DNA from: Nocardiopsis ganjiahuensis DSM 45031
GTDB lineage: Bacteria; Actinomycetota; Actinomycetes; Streptosporangiales; Streptosporangiaceae
NCBI RefSeq assembly: GCF_000341085.1
Contig: NZ_ANBA01000009.1
Span: 372,001 to 436,000, forward strand
Direction: 5' to 3'
Length of the DNA: 64,000 nucleotides
Of the stretch, positions 11,501 through 18,686 are shown piece after piece (within the stretch, counting starts at the first letter, position 1; each line of letters starts with the position of its first letter). The notes beneath the pieces were generated by a model that was not told where the DNA came from, searched no databases, and saw only the letters and a program-made list of their open reading frames with translations. The position numbers and the translations under genes are program-made.

Positions 11501-14223
11501 AGGCGAAGGTCCTGCTCGACGCCGCCGTGGTCAACGCCGCCCTGGTCGACGGGTGGACGAGCCCCAACGGCAGGCTCGACCTCGACGACGCCGAGGTCGC
11601 GTCGGCCACCCGGTACCTGGACCAGCGCATCTCCGACATCGAGCGGGCCGCGGGGATCACCGCGCGCAAGGACGAGACGCTGCTGCTGGCGCTGACCCCC
11701 GACGCGACGCGGGGACCCACCGTGCTGGCCGAGTTCGGGGGGACGGTGGTCAGGACGCGTGCCCTGCTCGACACCGGGTCGGCCACGATCGAGGGGGTCA
11801 GCAACGACAGCCGCGCCCGCGACTCGGACCAGGAGGGCGGCCGGCAGTCGCACACCAGAGCGGAGCAGCGGGCGAACAACCTCGGGTTGGGCGGCCAGGC
11901 CACGGAGACCGGGCGCCCGGCGGACCGCGTCCGCGAGGCGGCGGAGGCCGAGTCGGCGGCCCTGAGCGGCGCCCGCGGCGGCAGCTCCGCCGGACAGCGG
12001 CACGGGGCCGTGGCGAGCGGTCCGGGGACCAAGCGGATGTTCCTCGTCCGCGTTCCGGCGCGCTGGCTCGTCTGGGCGGAGAGCACCGACGGCACGGCCC
12101 CTCCCCGAGGGGGACAGGCCGACTCCTCGGTACTGCGCTGGATCGACGCCGACCAGGCCCGCTCCTGGGGGCTGGACACCGACGCCCCGGCGATCGAGCG
12201 GTACGCGAAGGCGGAGGCGGCGTTCACCAAGGCGGACGCGGCCTACTTCAAGGCGCGCGGAGAGCTCTTCTCCTTCGTCGGCCGCATCGACGAACCCGGG
12301 GCCGGCGGAGAGGTCTTCCAGGAGCGCTACCAGGAACTGGAGGACGCCTACCGCGATCTGGAGAGGACCCGGAACTCCACGATGCGGGATCTGGTCAAGG
12401 CGTTGCGCGACCTGCGGGAGACACGGCCCCCGGCCGAACCGCAGCCCCTCGCCGCGCCTCGGACGGAGTCGGGGGGTGAACCGCCGCACGGCGGTGAACC
12501 CGCCCCCCGGCCGCCGGAACAGCCGCTCCACGAAGGCCCTCCCGCCCCTGAGGGTGTCGGCGGCACCGAGCGGTCCGCGCCGGACACCGGGCTGCCGACA
12601 TCCCCGACGGACCCGACGGGCCCGGCGCACCCGGCGGAACCGACCGGCCCGGCGGAGGAGGGCGACGGGCGCGAGGGCCTGACGACCGGCGGTCCACCGA
12701 CGCCTGCGCCCGCGACCGGGGTCCCCTTCGACGACGCCGACATCTACGACGCCACCCCGCCCGGTTCGCCCCGCCCACAGCCCGTACACGGCCCGTCACC
12801 GGCCCTCCTGAACCACCCGGAGCCCGCCGGTCCCGACCCGACCGGCACCGGACTCACACGGGAGGTCCCCGGAACCGACAGCGAGGCCGCGCCGCCCCGT
12901 CCCCCGACACCCGAGGCCGGATCACCCGAAGCCGCGCCACCTGAGGCCGCAACCCCGGAGGAGACCACCGCCCACGAGAGCCCGCCCGCACCGCGCCCCG
13001 GAGCGGACCCCACGACCGGGGAAGGGCCCCCGCGGCCCGCACCGGACCCGCACGCGACCGAAACCGCCGGGGAGAGCACCGGGACCGAGGGACTCGGCGC
13101 TCCCGGGACACCGCCGCCTCCTCTCCGGGAGACCGCGGGACCCGACGACTCCGACGCCTACGCCCGTGACAGGGGCCCGACCGACGAGGCGGTGGCCTCC
13201 CCCGCCCACGGCCTGGGCCGCCGGGACTCCACGGGAATCCTCCGCTTCCCCTCCGAGGCGGACGTCGTCGGCTACGGCGACCTCCTGCACGACCCCGGCT
13301 TCAACACCAACACCTACGACGCGCTCCCGCCCCGGACCCGGAGATACGTCGACGCCTACACGGCCGAGAGCTGGGTCGCCGAGTTCTCCCGGCTGCGGCC
13401 GCTGGACGAGGCGACCGTACAGGCCGAACTCGACCGGCGGCGGCAGGAGAGCGCCGGGCAGCCCGGCTGGACCCTCTACGAGATCAACGGCGGCCGGTGG
13501 CCGACCCTGGAGACCCTTCCCCAGCTGCTCGGCAGCAACAGGCTCACCCCCGAGCAGGAGGCGGTCGTCCGGAGCGTCGTCGAAGCCCCCTACCCCGACT
13601 CCGCTCTGGAGGGCCTCCGGAACCGCGCGGGCAGCGCGGGCCAGATCGCCGACACGCTCCGCGACAAGAGGGGCCGCGGAAGCTACCCCGACGCGCAGGA
13701 CATCCTGAACCTCATCGAGCACCTGGACCGCGCCACCGGGCGGAGCCTGCCGGAAGGGGTGGAGACGGTACGCGGGGTGTTCGGCTTCGAGCACCTGGCC
13801 CCGGGCGCGACACTCGACCCCTCGTCCCTGATCGGGCGGACCTACACGGATCCGGGCTACATGTCCGTCTCCCTGGGCGCCCGCCCCGGCGCGGCGGGCG
13901 GCTCCCCGACCGACCTCGTACGGTTCTCCCTCCCACCGGGCACGCGGGGCCTGTGGGTGGGCGACCGGAGCCTGCACCCCAGTGAACGCGAGATCATCCT
14001 CGCCCGGGGCACCTCCTACCGGATCCTCTCCGTCGAACCGTGGGGCCGCGGGTACGTCCTGCACGCCGAGGTCCTTCCCACGGAGCACGCCCCGCGGCCC
14101 TCCTCCGGCACCGGTGCCGGGTCCACCGGGGAACCGGGGACGGGAGAGGGGGGCGGGCGGTCCCGGCAGGAGGAACTGAACACGGTGTTCTCCGACGCCC
14201 TGAGCCCTCCCCCGGCGTCGTGA
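2506..14223 (+). CDS. Giant T7SS-associated toxin-like protein with C-terminal ADP-ribosyltransferase domain (giant 1)
   Basis: The product has 3,905 residues. Residues 1-230 form a helical WXG100-like / CpnT-type N-terminal domain with a long hydrophobic stretch (IIGQLIQLALEIAWAIA), typical of long T7SS polymorphic toxins. A Pro-rich linker and a second conserved helical domain follow (about 324-505), then about 830 residues of acidic, Pro/Gly/Ser-rich sequence. A beta-rich scaffold with Ser/Thr/Gly-rich loops occupies about 1337-3200 and ends in a short coiled coil. After another Pro-rich linker (about 3305-3570) comes an ADP-ribosyltransferase fold. It carries R3756 (VRGVFGF), an STS-like S3787-V-S3789 and an ExE pair E3827-R-E3829 followed by IILARGTSYRI. 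The R-S-E triad with a Glu at the first ExE position predicts arginine-specific transfer. The tail ends FSDALSPPPAS. No immunity gene follows directly. A second ATG two codons in is an alternative start. Confidence 0.88.
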   Translation: MGMEIPDELANLFYGLTGTQWPKVDEDRLRDFSDAYATAEYILATELPELVLVLRRKVQSTFDSRTTEYFENSLAQFTAGERNYIGEAAELAGEIRQYAKDAANQVEYAKWMIIGQLIQLALEIAWAIATAKFTFGASLKMIPLFKFISNQVIRRILNWLVWNLLSHLFVAQMFGVTMDLLIQRIQMDQGNREGWDKELTRMAAAGAFVEGLLSAGLSFGADLFLSGQLAKLFSKNLPDPPAPPPPPVRDLLGDPPAGPPGRGAGPDAFTPPPRDAPDTFTGPPPRDTPGPDPTPPPRDPPGGGGGSGGGPGAPPVRVPPPPGSITPEFNRDLVNLFARNSNEFLNPAQRPNTTSQGAGHAGRFVDGSGDVFARHFGDTLGEAAARGLGRNYAETLLRTWNTPRPNSALDDVLGSAPLPRSTRDHLARDVPDAFGRTVADFGNRWRDRATALGIGAASGAFEGYVGEGLTNLWFSPEQKWEASGMSAVAGASSSVVHDLAVTGGLKGLDSLSDLRGLNDRPAPDFDTTGSSESSSSESGSDDGFSDVSSQEEARPPRRDGGSAFESEDAPVLRLRGGGGDSTPSFESYDGDGDVSTLAPSERPESEAGEDSGAGEGNESGGTRQGEGNEDGGSEGDGARQDGGNDDGGAREDGSRGGQESAPRPGAGEVPGQQNPGSSQAGQGPDAGGRGGEGPAPRSDGAVGSGEANRGQPGRPPSPVPEPEGASRAEASDGSRAGGTGPTPAVTVVEPPAAGPDTGGDRSVQAPPEGRERPEEAAPTFGTNAEEAGPRLSPSGGNGEAGPQLPPDSAGEGSGTRSPETPAGSIDLGEFFRSLNGDAAGTGSEGAPVPPPVVAGPVPPPSVPPASPPPSSNAPGAVSSSSGRAEGTGSGPSRDGGHGEARPDGSEGAVAEGVPTPEVSPVSEAGPSLTETGPVSEDAEHTSDEVRAPRTESAPAPPAPVPAEPVPEPPSPGNRGPEEDTSFQDTPPAGQEGGPVPPAGEEDAEPPAPAPVPDPENGLAGHGEGPASRNEDSRDGEQREVPDADRAEDPDGVEEPSTGAGSVTADATDGSAPLIREAPDADGDESPDTGSAPPASNESAEAAVTDGPVAGAAPPAEPSHRRSGAETETPRSPKPGGGRDPLQGPTDRGRDRNLPQGSEDAADTSGLTREPDPRTPPDTESASEEGPAAFESESADPRDERGGLADPSAETPESGPEGREAPEPEGREPEGRDPKGEAVKDEAVESEEPAAERPETEKPTTERTETADTRGDTAGNPDTDADRGGESSGDPAPGTGETPRGTEAPQHTPQVPVPAQGPPDRVPAPPAAPSRTEGDPDALRLNYLIESRWIESYGVRVDPDTVLDTFPGLPDDVRVFLGHGLSTDPRDFFSADGVRRASSDGRTYELRLSSEDAWHSGGRDRPGAAKAKYKGLHDEQTQTSKGDSGLSGKARRPVVGFQANLFGVEAIPAPAVGGRVSAFGGSAVQQQSGDTSHTQLLTTEMTGEGQTYSSDLTVTWRVEGGPPPPPASPAPEADGGAGRDSSENPPPAAAATEGADGIELPTRQNPPPDPPATDGTDGTDGTDGTGRGTQDEVSPTAVTEGGDGSEGSAPRTPPPTRLERGVELVLMGGVQHRDDLPARITFTDLWGSPTAPAPPSDGNGPDHGGTNHDGTNRDGTNQDGTNRDGRRHGGYLANSHPIAIDSVTRRVSDSTDGTASDSTGTDGSGPEGGGTPRQQDDGAPTALNSWLADRLGFDPPGTGSNTRRVLHRTRGNPDTPAVVSQPKTGSRAQQRELDRRGVMEVFSDDILMTQLPTMTSEPRTVSVPDAGGGSRLVTLWSYPVSMELVPDTPKNFNIKLTDRLTRGSGLLANRLKGFFAAVSAGVVSRLPGDAFRVEAPSFEARFQKVWTRGRGRSDNAWDSHLFHSTDTAVYRTRRTTAVWLDNDTEPTLFDVSATEALTADDVRRLAGGRPAADPVERTGDPFLDREGGPTHLGDSLVRDVTHADGTEVRSPDGDPTRPFFRDYAHQLLTEIDRQYPGLVLPHLALPGTPAPARSHAGWNHRRNRDQARENTEILLSKVNAASFRADPDAWLSGQMEIKLVETKVLPWLNEFRERRVGVHDHISVWPRARITGYSEAEPLEKSHTGTTTGSSSGMNRQAGKVTSVTAEGRFGFTARGVSSGLDSFGHPSQAGGVYARAANEFRSRQRSEHGTSSTAETNVKDKSGSRRLFADAEFSAWFGPKDGLVPRSSRFEAPSRTGLGREAFGDGRGDRPPPRARVELHAPRVGPRVPLDTPPAEDPAPPRRLPAATASRLFGGGPDEFVTTGPRTVRIHRSTPQGLQTVTEVPEPQDPAPRPGNANPPPTTGAPPRTENQGDTAGTGGTTTDGQEGARPQTTGNDTTGRTPRTDEDAPPPLAIRRTPRAELLSGTFGTVQAFNPAVFRRGEHVITVGSLTYGALDRDHWAFSRSVASRDGSAALIAAHTSSQTLAASPGLTQSTGDRFRVQLDDGIAPSRTRPTTATWYVPTHVVSAALREFAVMEPNRVREISFGDGLSHESAFTVSIAARGAFNPQPTAETPEQAPRGAVGPLVQPGLEARYTPHGHGRGESSSVSYRTRREVKFTGATFEFVTNGVVLQATEHKKDFDFLFSVPRSTKQGDYSAWYTPVTDAQKMMVPALWVFSQGLVPDRLTWRADGGVELGTQPPPQSPPAGLGTKPDLAGKGFDSRPARVPSLVDELERQLNRDGWGLTVHSREDLVKEVSEHVNGDRSGREVRVKALETRLNPLDPSPRLKDRSRVARLTLDIERAPARVDQFGGQMEYVDRNTKATGLSQTNTTIRGHGFGGAVDLLAPIGNKEDPATGRQTGAVSAGGTPAFRQQSVTEDSSSAGTAREETQERVLFSPYAKVTTPTRVTAHLSFGDQVYTATADDTAQESVYPLPFLETQAPAGAPRTGPHYEPATIDLDASSYAVTWARSRKGPDGTGFQDGEGGLSAVPLAIEGEAKVLLDAAVVNAALVDGWTSPNGRLDLDDAEVASATRYLDQRISDIERAAGITARKDETLLLALTPDATRGPTVLAEFGGTVVRTRALLDTGSATIEGVSNDSRARDSDQEGGRQSHTRAEQRANNLGLGGQATETGRPADRVREAAEAESAALSGARGGSSAGQRHGAVASGPGTKRMFLVRVPARWLVWAESTDGTAPPRGGQADSSVLRWIDADQARSWGLDTDAPAIERYAKAEAAFTKADAAYFKARGELFSFVGRIDEPGAGGEVFQERYQELEDAYRDLERTRNSTMRDLVKALRDLRETRPPAEPQPLAAPRTESGGEPPHGGEPAPRPPEQPLHEGPPAPEGVGGTERSAPDTGLPTSPTDPTGPAHPAEPTGPAEEGDGREGLTTGGPPTPAPATGVPFDDADIYDATPPGSPRPQPVHGPSPALLNHPEPAGPDPTGTGLTREVPGTDSEAAPPRPPTPEAGSPEAAPPEAATPEETTAHESPPAPRPGADPTTGEGPPRPAPDPHATETAGESTGTEGLGAPGTPPPPLRETAGPDDSDAYARDRGPTDEAVASPAHGLGRRDSTGILRFPSEADVVGYGDLLHDPGFNTNTYDALPPRTRRYVDAYTAESWVAEFSRLRPLDEATVQAELDRRRQESAGQPGWTLYEINGGRWPTLETLPQLLGSNRLTPEQEAVVRSVVEAPYPDSALEGLRNRAGSAGQIADTLRDKRGRGSYPDAQDILNLIEHLDRATGRSLPEGVETVRGVFGFEHLAPGATLDPSSLIGRTYTDPGYMSVSLGARPGAAGGSPTDLVRFSLPPGTRGLWVGDRSLHPSEREIILARGTSYRILSVEPWGRGYVLHAEVLPTEHAPRPSSGTGAGSTGEPGTGEGGGRSRQEELNTVFSDALSPPPAS

Positions 14224-14360
14224 CGCGCGTTCCCCCGTGTACACCCGGTCGTCGACGAGCGCACGCGTTCCCTTCACCGTCCGGCGCTACAACGTGAGGG
14301 GAGCGGGCGCGCACCGGTTCCCGGGCGGCGGGACGGCGCCCCGTACGGGAAGGGACGACG

Positions 14361-14711
14361 ATGCCCGACGGCAACCTGACAGTGCACCCCGAGGAGATGG
14401 CCCGCGCCGGGGAGGCGCTGCGCGAACCGGGTCAGCTCGTCCGCGAGACGTTCGCGCGCCTGGCTTCGGAGCGCCGGGCGATGGGCACCGTCTGGGAGTC
14501 CGGCGACGACATCTCGGACTCGCTCAACGAGAACCTCACGCCCCGGGTGGACCTGCTGGACCAGTTCGGCGAGGCGCTGGCCGTCGCCTTCGACCGCACC
14601 GCCGACGAGGTGCTGCGCTCGGCCCGCAACTACCAGGTCTCCGACGAGGAAGCCTTCGACATCAGCAACAACCTCGACCTCCCGACGGGCCCCGGCGGCG
14701 GGCGGCGCTGA
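14361..14711 (+). CDS. WXG100/EspC-like small T7SS protein
   Basis: The product has 116 residues and is mostly helical. A W-E-S-G turn near residue 50 sits where WXG100 proteins have their Trp-x-Gly hairpin turn. The C-terminal half ends in RNYQVSDEEAF, which contains the YxxxD/E pattern known as the bipartite T7SS secretion signal. The start ATG has a good GGGAAGGGA ribosome binding site. It lies 137 bases downstream of giant 1 on the same strand and may be its partner or escort, since large T7SS substrates are commonly encoded next to small helical partners. It is closest in look to ESX-secretion-associated EspC-type proteins (DUF2580-like). It is not an evident immunity protein, having no resemblance to known ADP-ribosyltransferase inhibitors. 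Confidence 0.7.
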   Translation: MPDGNLTVHPEEMARAGEALREPGQLVRETFARLASERRAMGTVWESGDDISDSLNENLTPRVDLLDQFGEALAVAFDRTADEVLRSARNYQVSDEEAFDISNNLDLPTGPGGGRR

Positions 14712-14776
14712 CCCCCTCCGCCCGGCCCGCCCGGTGAACGGCGCGGCGGCCCCCGCGGACCCGCGCCCGGGGCCGG

Positions 14777-14803
14777 GGCACCGCCGGGCGGCCGTCGGGT
14801 GCC
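14777..14803. terminator. Candidate bidirectional terminator hairpin
   Basis: An inverted repeat GGCACC ... GGTGCC (six perfect pairs, 15-base loop) lies in the 111-base gap between two convergent genes. There is no T tract, as is common in high-GC actinobacteria, and with such short arms the call is tentative. Confidence 0.3.
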
Positions 14804-14822
14804 GGATCCGCCGGCGCCGCAC

Positions 14823-17800
14823 TCACTCCTCGCCGCGGGGCTTCCACACCCGTCCCCTGCCTGCCTTGTGCGGCTTGACCGGCTGGGGCCGGCGGGAGGG
14901 CGGGGCCTCCTCGCCGTCCACGGCCCTTCCGGGCGGGACCGGTTCGGTCACGGAGGTGCGCGCCCGCGGTTCCCGTGCCGCCCGCCGGGCCGCGACGGCT
15001 TCCCGCGGAGCCGGGGCCGAGCCGGACCGTTCGGGGCCGCGGGTCGACCGCTCCCCCTCTTCCGGCGCCGTCGGTCGCTCCACCCTGACCACGCGGACCC
15101 GCCCGGCCTTGCGCCCAGGCACACGTGCGTGTCGGACCTCGGTCCTGCGGCCCTCCGAGCTCTTCTCCACCGGGGCCTGTCGCTCTCCGACGGGGCCCGG
15201 GGAACGCCGGTCAACGGCCTTCGCGGTCCGGTCGGCGGCCGGGGCGGGGGTGGGGGCCGGAGCGGTGTCCTGTCGGCCCTGACCCTGACCACCGTCGGCC
15301 GGTGCGGTGGCGGGTCTCTTCGGTTCGGCGCTCGCAGCCGACGCGGAAGCCGACGCGGAGGCGGAAGCGGAGGCGGAAGCGGGCTCCGCGGCGGTGCCGG
15401 ACGCGGCCTCACCGGAGTTCGTCGGCGACGGGGCGGCGGGGGCCGCACCGGGCTCGGCGGGCTCGGCGGGTTCGATGGTCTCGGCGGCCTTCTCAGCGCC
15501 CTGTTCCGGACCCGTGCCCTCCCCGGCCTCCTCGCGGACCGCCCCTGCTGCAGTGGGTTCCGCGGCGGTGCCGGACCCTTCAGCCGCCGGGGTCGGCACC
15601 TCGTCCGAGTCCTCGGCGGCGGGCCCAGCCTCTCCTGTCCGGTCGGCCGACTCCGCTTCACCCGCGCCGGCGGTCGGCTCGGTCTCGTCCCACCAGGAGT
15701 CGTCGTGGTCGTCGGCTCCGGCGACACCGGCCGCCTCCCGCACGGGCACACCCGTGCCCGCGCCGTCGTCCGCGTCCTTCTCCTGGAACCCCTGGAAGGC
15801 GGCCTCGACGGACGCGCTGTCGTCCGGGGCGGTTCTGGCGCCGCGTCCGCCGTCGCGGTCCGCGACCGCGCCGCCGTCGGCGGTGCCGCCCTCCGTCGCG
15901 CCGGCGGTGTCGGCGTCCCAGGACTCGTCGTCCCCGGCCGCCCACGTGTCGGCCGCCTCGGCGCCGTCCTCTCCGAAGGCTCCGGACTCCTCGTCCCAGA
16001 AGCGGGTGAGCCGCTCCCAGGCGGCGGCGTCGCCCACCCGGGTGAAGGCGTCGTCATCGTCCCAGTCCTCGGCCACGAGCACCGGGCGTTCCCGCGCACC
16101 CTTGTCCTTCCGGCCGGCGCCGGCCCGTGAGGCGGTCCGCCCCGGCCTCTCCGACAACGTGTGGTCCGCCTGGTGGTAGGCGCGCACGGCCTCGTGGACC
16201 TCCTCCGCGGTCGATCCGGGCCAGGAGCAGTGGAACAGGGTGGAGAGCGGCTGACTGGTCTGCGAGATCAGTCCGTCCCCGTCGACCGCGCAGTTGCCGC
16301 CCAGGGGCCATCTCCCCAGGATGACGGCGGTGAGGCCGCGGTGCTGGCCGTGCAGCAACAGCCCGGACAGCGCCTGCTCGTGCGAGGGGTCCGGTGAGGT
16401 GACCAGGACGAGCGGGGCCCGCTCCTCCTCGGCCATGGCGTGCAGTTCGGCGGCCAGGACCGCCATCGCGTCCTCGGTCGCGGGCACCATGGTGACCGGT
16501 TCGCACGGCCGGTCGCGCAGCAGGTCCCGGCCGGTTCCGCCGAGCAGTCTGGCGGCCTCGCGCTCGGTGATCAGGACGCGCACCGCGAGGGGTTCGGACG
16601 GGTCCAGGGCGTTGGCGATCAGGCGCCGGGCCGCCCCGTCCGCTCCCTTGCCGGTCAGGCCGAGGCCGGGGACGTGGTCGAGTTCCACGGTCACGCGCTC
16701 GTCGATGTCGTCGCCGGGCACGGGGCGGGCGGGCGGCGCCGGAAGCGCCAGGCGGCGCGGGCGCCTGGTCAGACGCGGCCGGGGCAGGCTGAGCGCCGTC
16801 CTCGGTACGAAGGAACCCTTCTTGCCGAGCAGGAAGCCTCCGGCGAGTCCGGCGAAGCCCACGGCCCCGGCGACCGCGCCGTCGGGGATCTCCAGGACCA
16901 CGACGCGGGGACCGTCCTGCGCCTCCTCGGAGAGGGCGGAGGCGTTCTCCACGGTGACGACGGACGACGTGTCCTCGTCCGCTTCCTCCGTCGCCGCTTC
17001 GGCCCCCTCCCCAGCTGTTCCGGCCTCCTCGTCGGTGCTCGCGCCGCTCGGTTGCTGTGCCTGTGCCGGGGCCAGGGTGTAGGAGATCTCGACGCGGCGC
17101 TGGCTCTCCGGCGGCCCCTCGACCGGACGGTCGGAGCCCGAGCCGGTGACCTCGGTGTCGGGAGCGTCCTCGCCCAACGACTCGGCCAGGTGGTCGGCCA
17201 CCGCCCGGGCACGCTCCTCGGACAGCTCCTGGTTGCGGTCGGGGTCGCCGCTGGGATCGGTGTGGCCGGTGATCTCGACGGGGACGTCGCTGTCCCAGTG
17301 GTCGGCGAGCATCTCCAGGGTGGGCGCCAGGTCCTCCCGCATCTGCTCGGTGAGTTCGGCCGACCCGAGCTCGAAGCCGCTGACGGTGCGGGTGCGCTCG
17401 ATCGGGCCCTGCTCCGTCCGGTGGTGCGGGGCCTGCGGCGCGCCGTACCCGGAGTCGGTGTCCGGGGCCTCCTCCGCGCGGTCGTCCGCCGGGGCGACGG
17501 TGTCGGCGAAGGCCGCGGCGGGGGTGACGGCGGTGGCAGCGACCGCGGTGGCGGCGATCGCCTGCAGGGGGCCGAGCGGGCGCAGGCGCAGGGGAGCTCC
17601 GCGCAGGCGTGCCGCCCCCTCGGCGGCGAGGGCCAGCACGAACAGGCCCCACAGCGCCCACAGGACCGTGATCATCGCGGCGGGGAGGACCCCGGGGGGC
17701 AACCGCCAACCGCGCAGGTGCGCCGACGCGACCTCCCACGACTGGGGAAGTTCCGGCCAGGGGACGTGCCACAGGAGCGCCCAGGGGACACCGACCACGA

Positions 17801-17846
17801 AGGCGAGCGCGAACACGGCCGCGCCGAGCCTGCTCATAACGTGCAT
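14823..17846 (-). CDS. Multi-pass membrane protein with OmpA-type peptidoglycan-binding domain
   Basis: The product has 1,007 residues. Two N-terminal membrane segments (about 9-28 and 54-75) and a third hydrophobic Ala-rich segment (about 95-114) precede an OmpA-like domain (about 150-260). That domain carries the peptidoglycan-binding signature NQELSEERARAV (residues 205-216, pattern NxxLSxxRAxxV), with D197 in GHTD and R212 as the expected diaminopimelate-binding residues. A further membrane segment (about 312-332) leads to an alpha/beta domain of about 230 residues, then a long acidic Ala/Glu-rich region and a basic tail. The expected topology puts the OmpA domain outside and the C-terminal two-thirds in the cytoplasm. 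The gene follows tadG by 22 bases and is probably the last gene of the Tad operon, where actinobacteria often carry a large LysM/BTAD-type membrane protein. It could anchor the pilus machine to the cell wall. Confidence 0.75.
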   Translation of the reverse strand: MHVMSRLGAAVFALAFVVGVPWALLWHVPWPELPQSWEVASAHLRGWRLPPGVLPAAMITVLWALWGLFVLALAAEGAARLRGAPLRLRPLGPLQAIAATAVAATAVTPAAAFADTVAPADDRAEEAPDTDSGYGAPQAPHHRTEQGPIERTRTVSGFELGSAELTEQMREDLAPTLEMLADHWDSDVPVEITGHTDPSGDPDRNQELSEERARAVADHLAESLGEDAPDTEVTGSGSDRPVEGPPESQRRVEISYTLAPAQAQQPSGASTDEEAGTAGEGAEAATEEADEDTSSVVTVENASALSEEAQDGPRVVVLEIPDGAVAGAVGFAGLAGGFLLGKKGSFVPRTALSLPRPRLTRRPRRLALPAPPARPVPGDDIDERVTVELDHVPGLGLTGKGADGAARRLIANALDPSEPLAVRVLITEREAARLLGGTGRDLLRDRPCEPVTMVPATEDAMAVLAAELHAMAEEERAPLVLVTSPDPSHEQALSGLLLHGQHRGLTAVILGRWPLGGNCAVDGDGLISQTSQPLSTLFHCSWPGSTAEEVHEAVRAYHQADHTLSERPGRTASRAGAGRKDKGARERPVLVAEDWDDDDAFTRVGDAAAWERLTRFWDEESGAFGEDGAEAADTWAAGDDESWDADTAGATEGGTADGGAVADRDGGRGARTAPDDSASVEAAFQGFQEKDADDGAGTGVPVREAAGVAGADDHDDSWWDETEPTAGAGEAESADRTGEAGPAAEDSDEVPTPAAEGSGTAAEPTAAGAVREEAGEGTGPEQGAEKAAETIEPAEPAEPGAAPAAPSPTNSGEAASGTAAEPASASASASASASASAASAEPKRPATAPADGGQGQGRQDTAPAPTPAPAADRTAKAVDRRSPGPVGERQAPVEKSSEGRRTEVRHARVPGRKAGRVRVVRVERPTAPEEGERSTRGPERSGSAPAPREAVAARRAAREPRARTSVTEPVPPGRAVDGEEAPPSRRPQPVKPHKAGRGRVWKPRGEE

Positions 17847-17868
17847 CTTCGCCTCACAGGGGTGGGGG

Positions 17869-18279
17869 TCAAGAGGTCGACTGCGTGTGCGGGCGCGCGC
17901 TGGCCGTCGTCTCCACGGTGGTCGAGCCCGCCGGTAGGAGGGTGAACGAATAGGCCAGCGTGCAGGTCACGGTGACGGTGTCGCCGCTGACCGTGACCGT
18001 GCCGGCGGCCCCGGCGGAGCCGAGGAAGGCCTGTGCCGCGGCTGCGGCCGCGGAGGCGTCCAGGGGCACCTCGTCGGCCCCCTCGCGGTAGGCGTCCCAG
18101 TCGAGTTGCTGGGCACCGACCCGGGCGGCCTCCTGGGCGAGTGTCGAGGTCTGGCTCCGGGCCCGGAGGAGTTCCCCTCCCTCGTAGACGAGGCCGAGGC
18201 ACGTGATGAAGCTCAGGGCCATGACGACGACGAAGGGTGTGACCTGGCCGCGGTCGTCGGCGGGATCGGCGGTCTTCAC
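17869..18279 (-). CDS. TadG-like Tad pilus assembly protein
   Basis: The product has 136 residues. The chosen start is GTG at 18279, whose GTGA overlaps the stop of the upstream tadE-like gene; this is the same coupling seen through the rest of the operon. A longer upstream frame is non-coding in appearance. The N-terminus DDRGQVTPFVVVMALSFIT is the conserved start of TadG-like proteins, with one membrane segment (about residues 12-32), followed by a small extracytoplasmic domain. In Tad systems these minor pseudopilin-like proteins help pilus biogenesis. Many TadG proteins have a long von Willebrand factor A domain, which is absent here, so this is a short form. Confidence 0.75.
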   Translation of the reverse strand: MKTADPADDRGQVTPFVVVMALSFITCLGLVYEGGELLRARSQTSTLAQEAARVGAQQLDWDAYREGADEVPLDASAAAAAAQAFLGSAGAAGTVTVSGDTVTVTCTLAYSFTLLPAGSTTVETTASARPHTQSTS

Positions 18280-18686
18280 GGGTTCCCCCTGAAAGTGTCC
18301 ACGGCGACGGTGGAGCCGCCCTCGACGCCGAGGCTGCCGGGGAAGGCCACACCGAACAGGTCGGAGAAGGAGACCGTGCAGCGGACCGTCACCGTGACCG
18401 CTCCGCCGGGGACGAGTCCGCCGTGGTCGACGGCGGTGGTGTGATCGCTGCACGCCAGGCCCTGCTCCTGGAGGGTGGCGGCGGCGATCGCCGTGCCCGT
18501 CGACGAGGCCGCCGGGGCCGTGCGCTCCAGGGAGGCGGCGCGTGCGGCGGAGTGGGCGACCTCGTCCACGGTGGAGCGGGCGTCGACGACGCGTCCGGCG
18601 AAGACCATGAGCATCGCGAGGGCCAGCAGGCCGGGCGTGAGGATGGCGAGTTCCGCCGCGGCGGAGCCCCGGTCACGGTTCCTCAT
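18276..18686 (-). CDS. TadE-like pseudopilin
   Basis: The product has 136 residues, starting MRNRDRGSAAAELAILTPGL. The RGSAAAE motif directly before a hydrophobic segment is the TadE hallmark: a prepilin-peptidase-like site with Glu at the fifth position. A small extracytoplasmic region follows with two Cys residues (ACSDH and VRCTV) that could pair. Its start codon overlaps the end of the preceding tadE-like gene (ATGA, 18683-18686) and its stop overlaps the tadG-like start. It is probably a minor pilin or pilus-assembly factor processed at the membrane. Confidence 0.8.
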   Translation of the reverse strand: MRNRDRGSAAAELAILTPGLLALAMLMVFAGRVVDARSTVDEVAHSAARAASLERTAPAASSTGTAIAAATLQEQGLACSDHTTAVDHGGLVPGGAVTVTVRCTVSFSDLFGVAFPGSLGVEGGSTVAVDTFRGNP

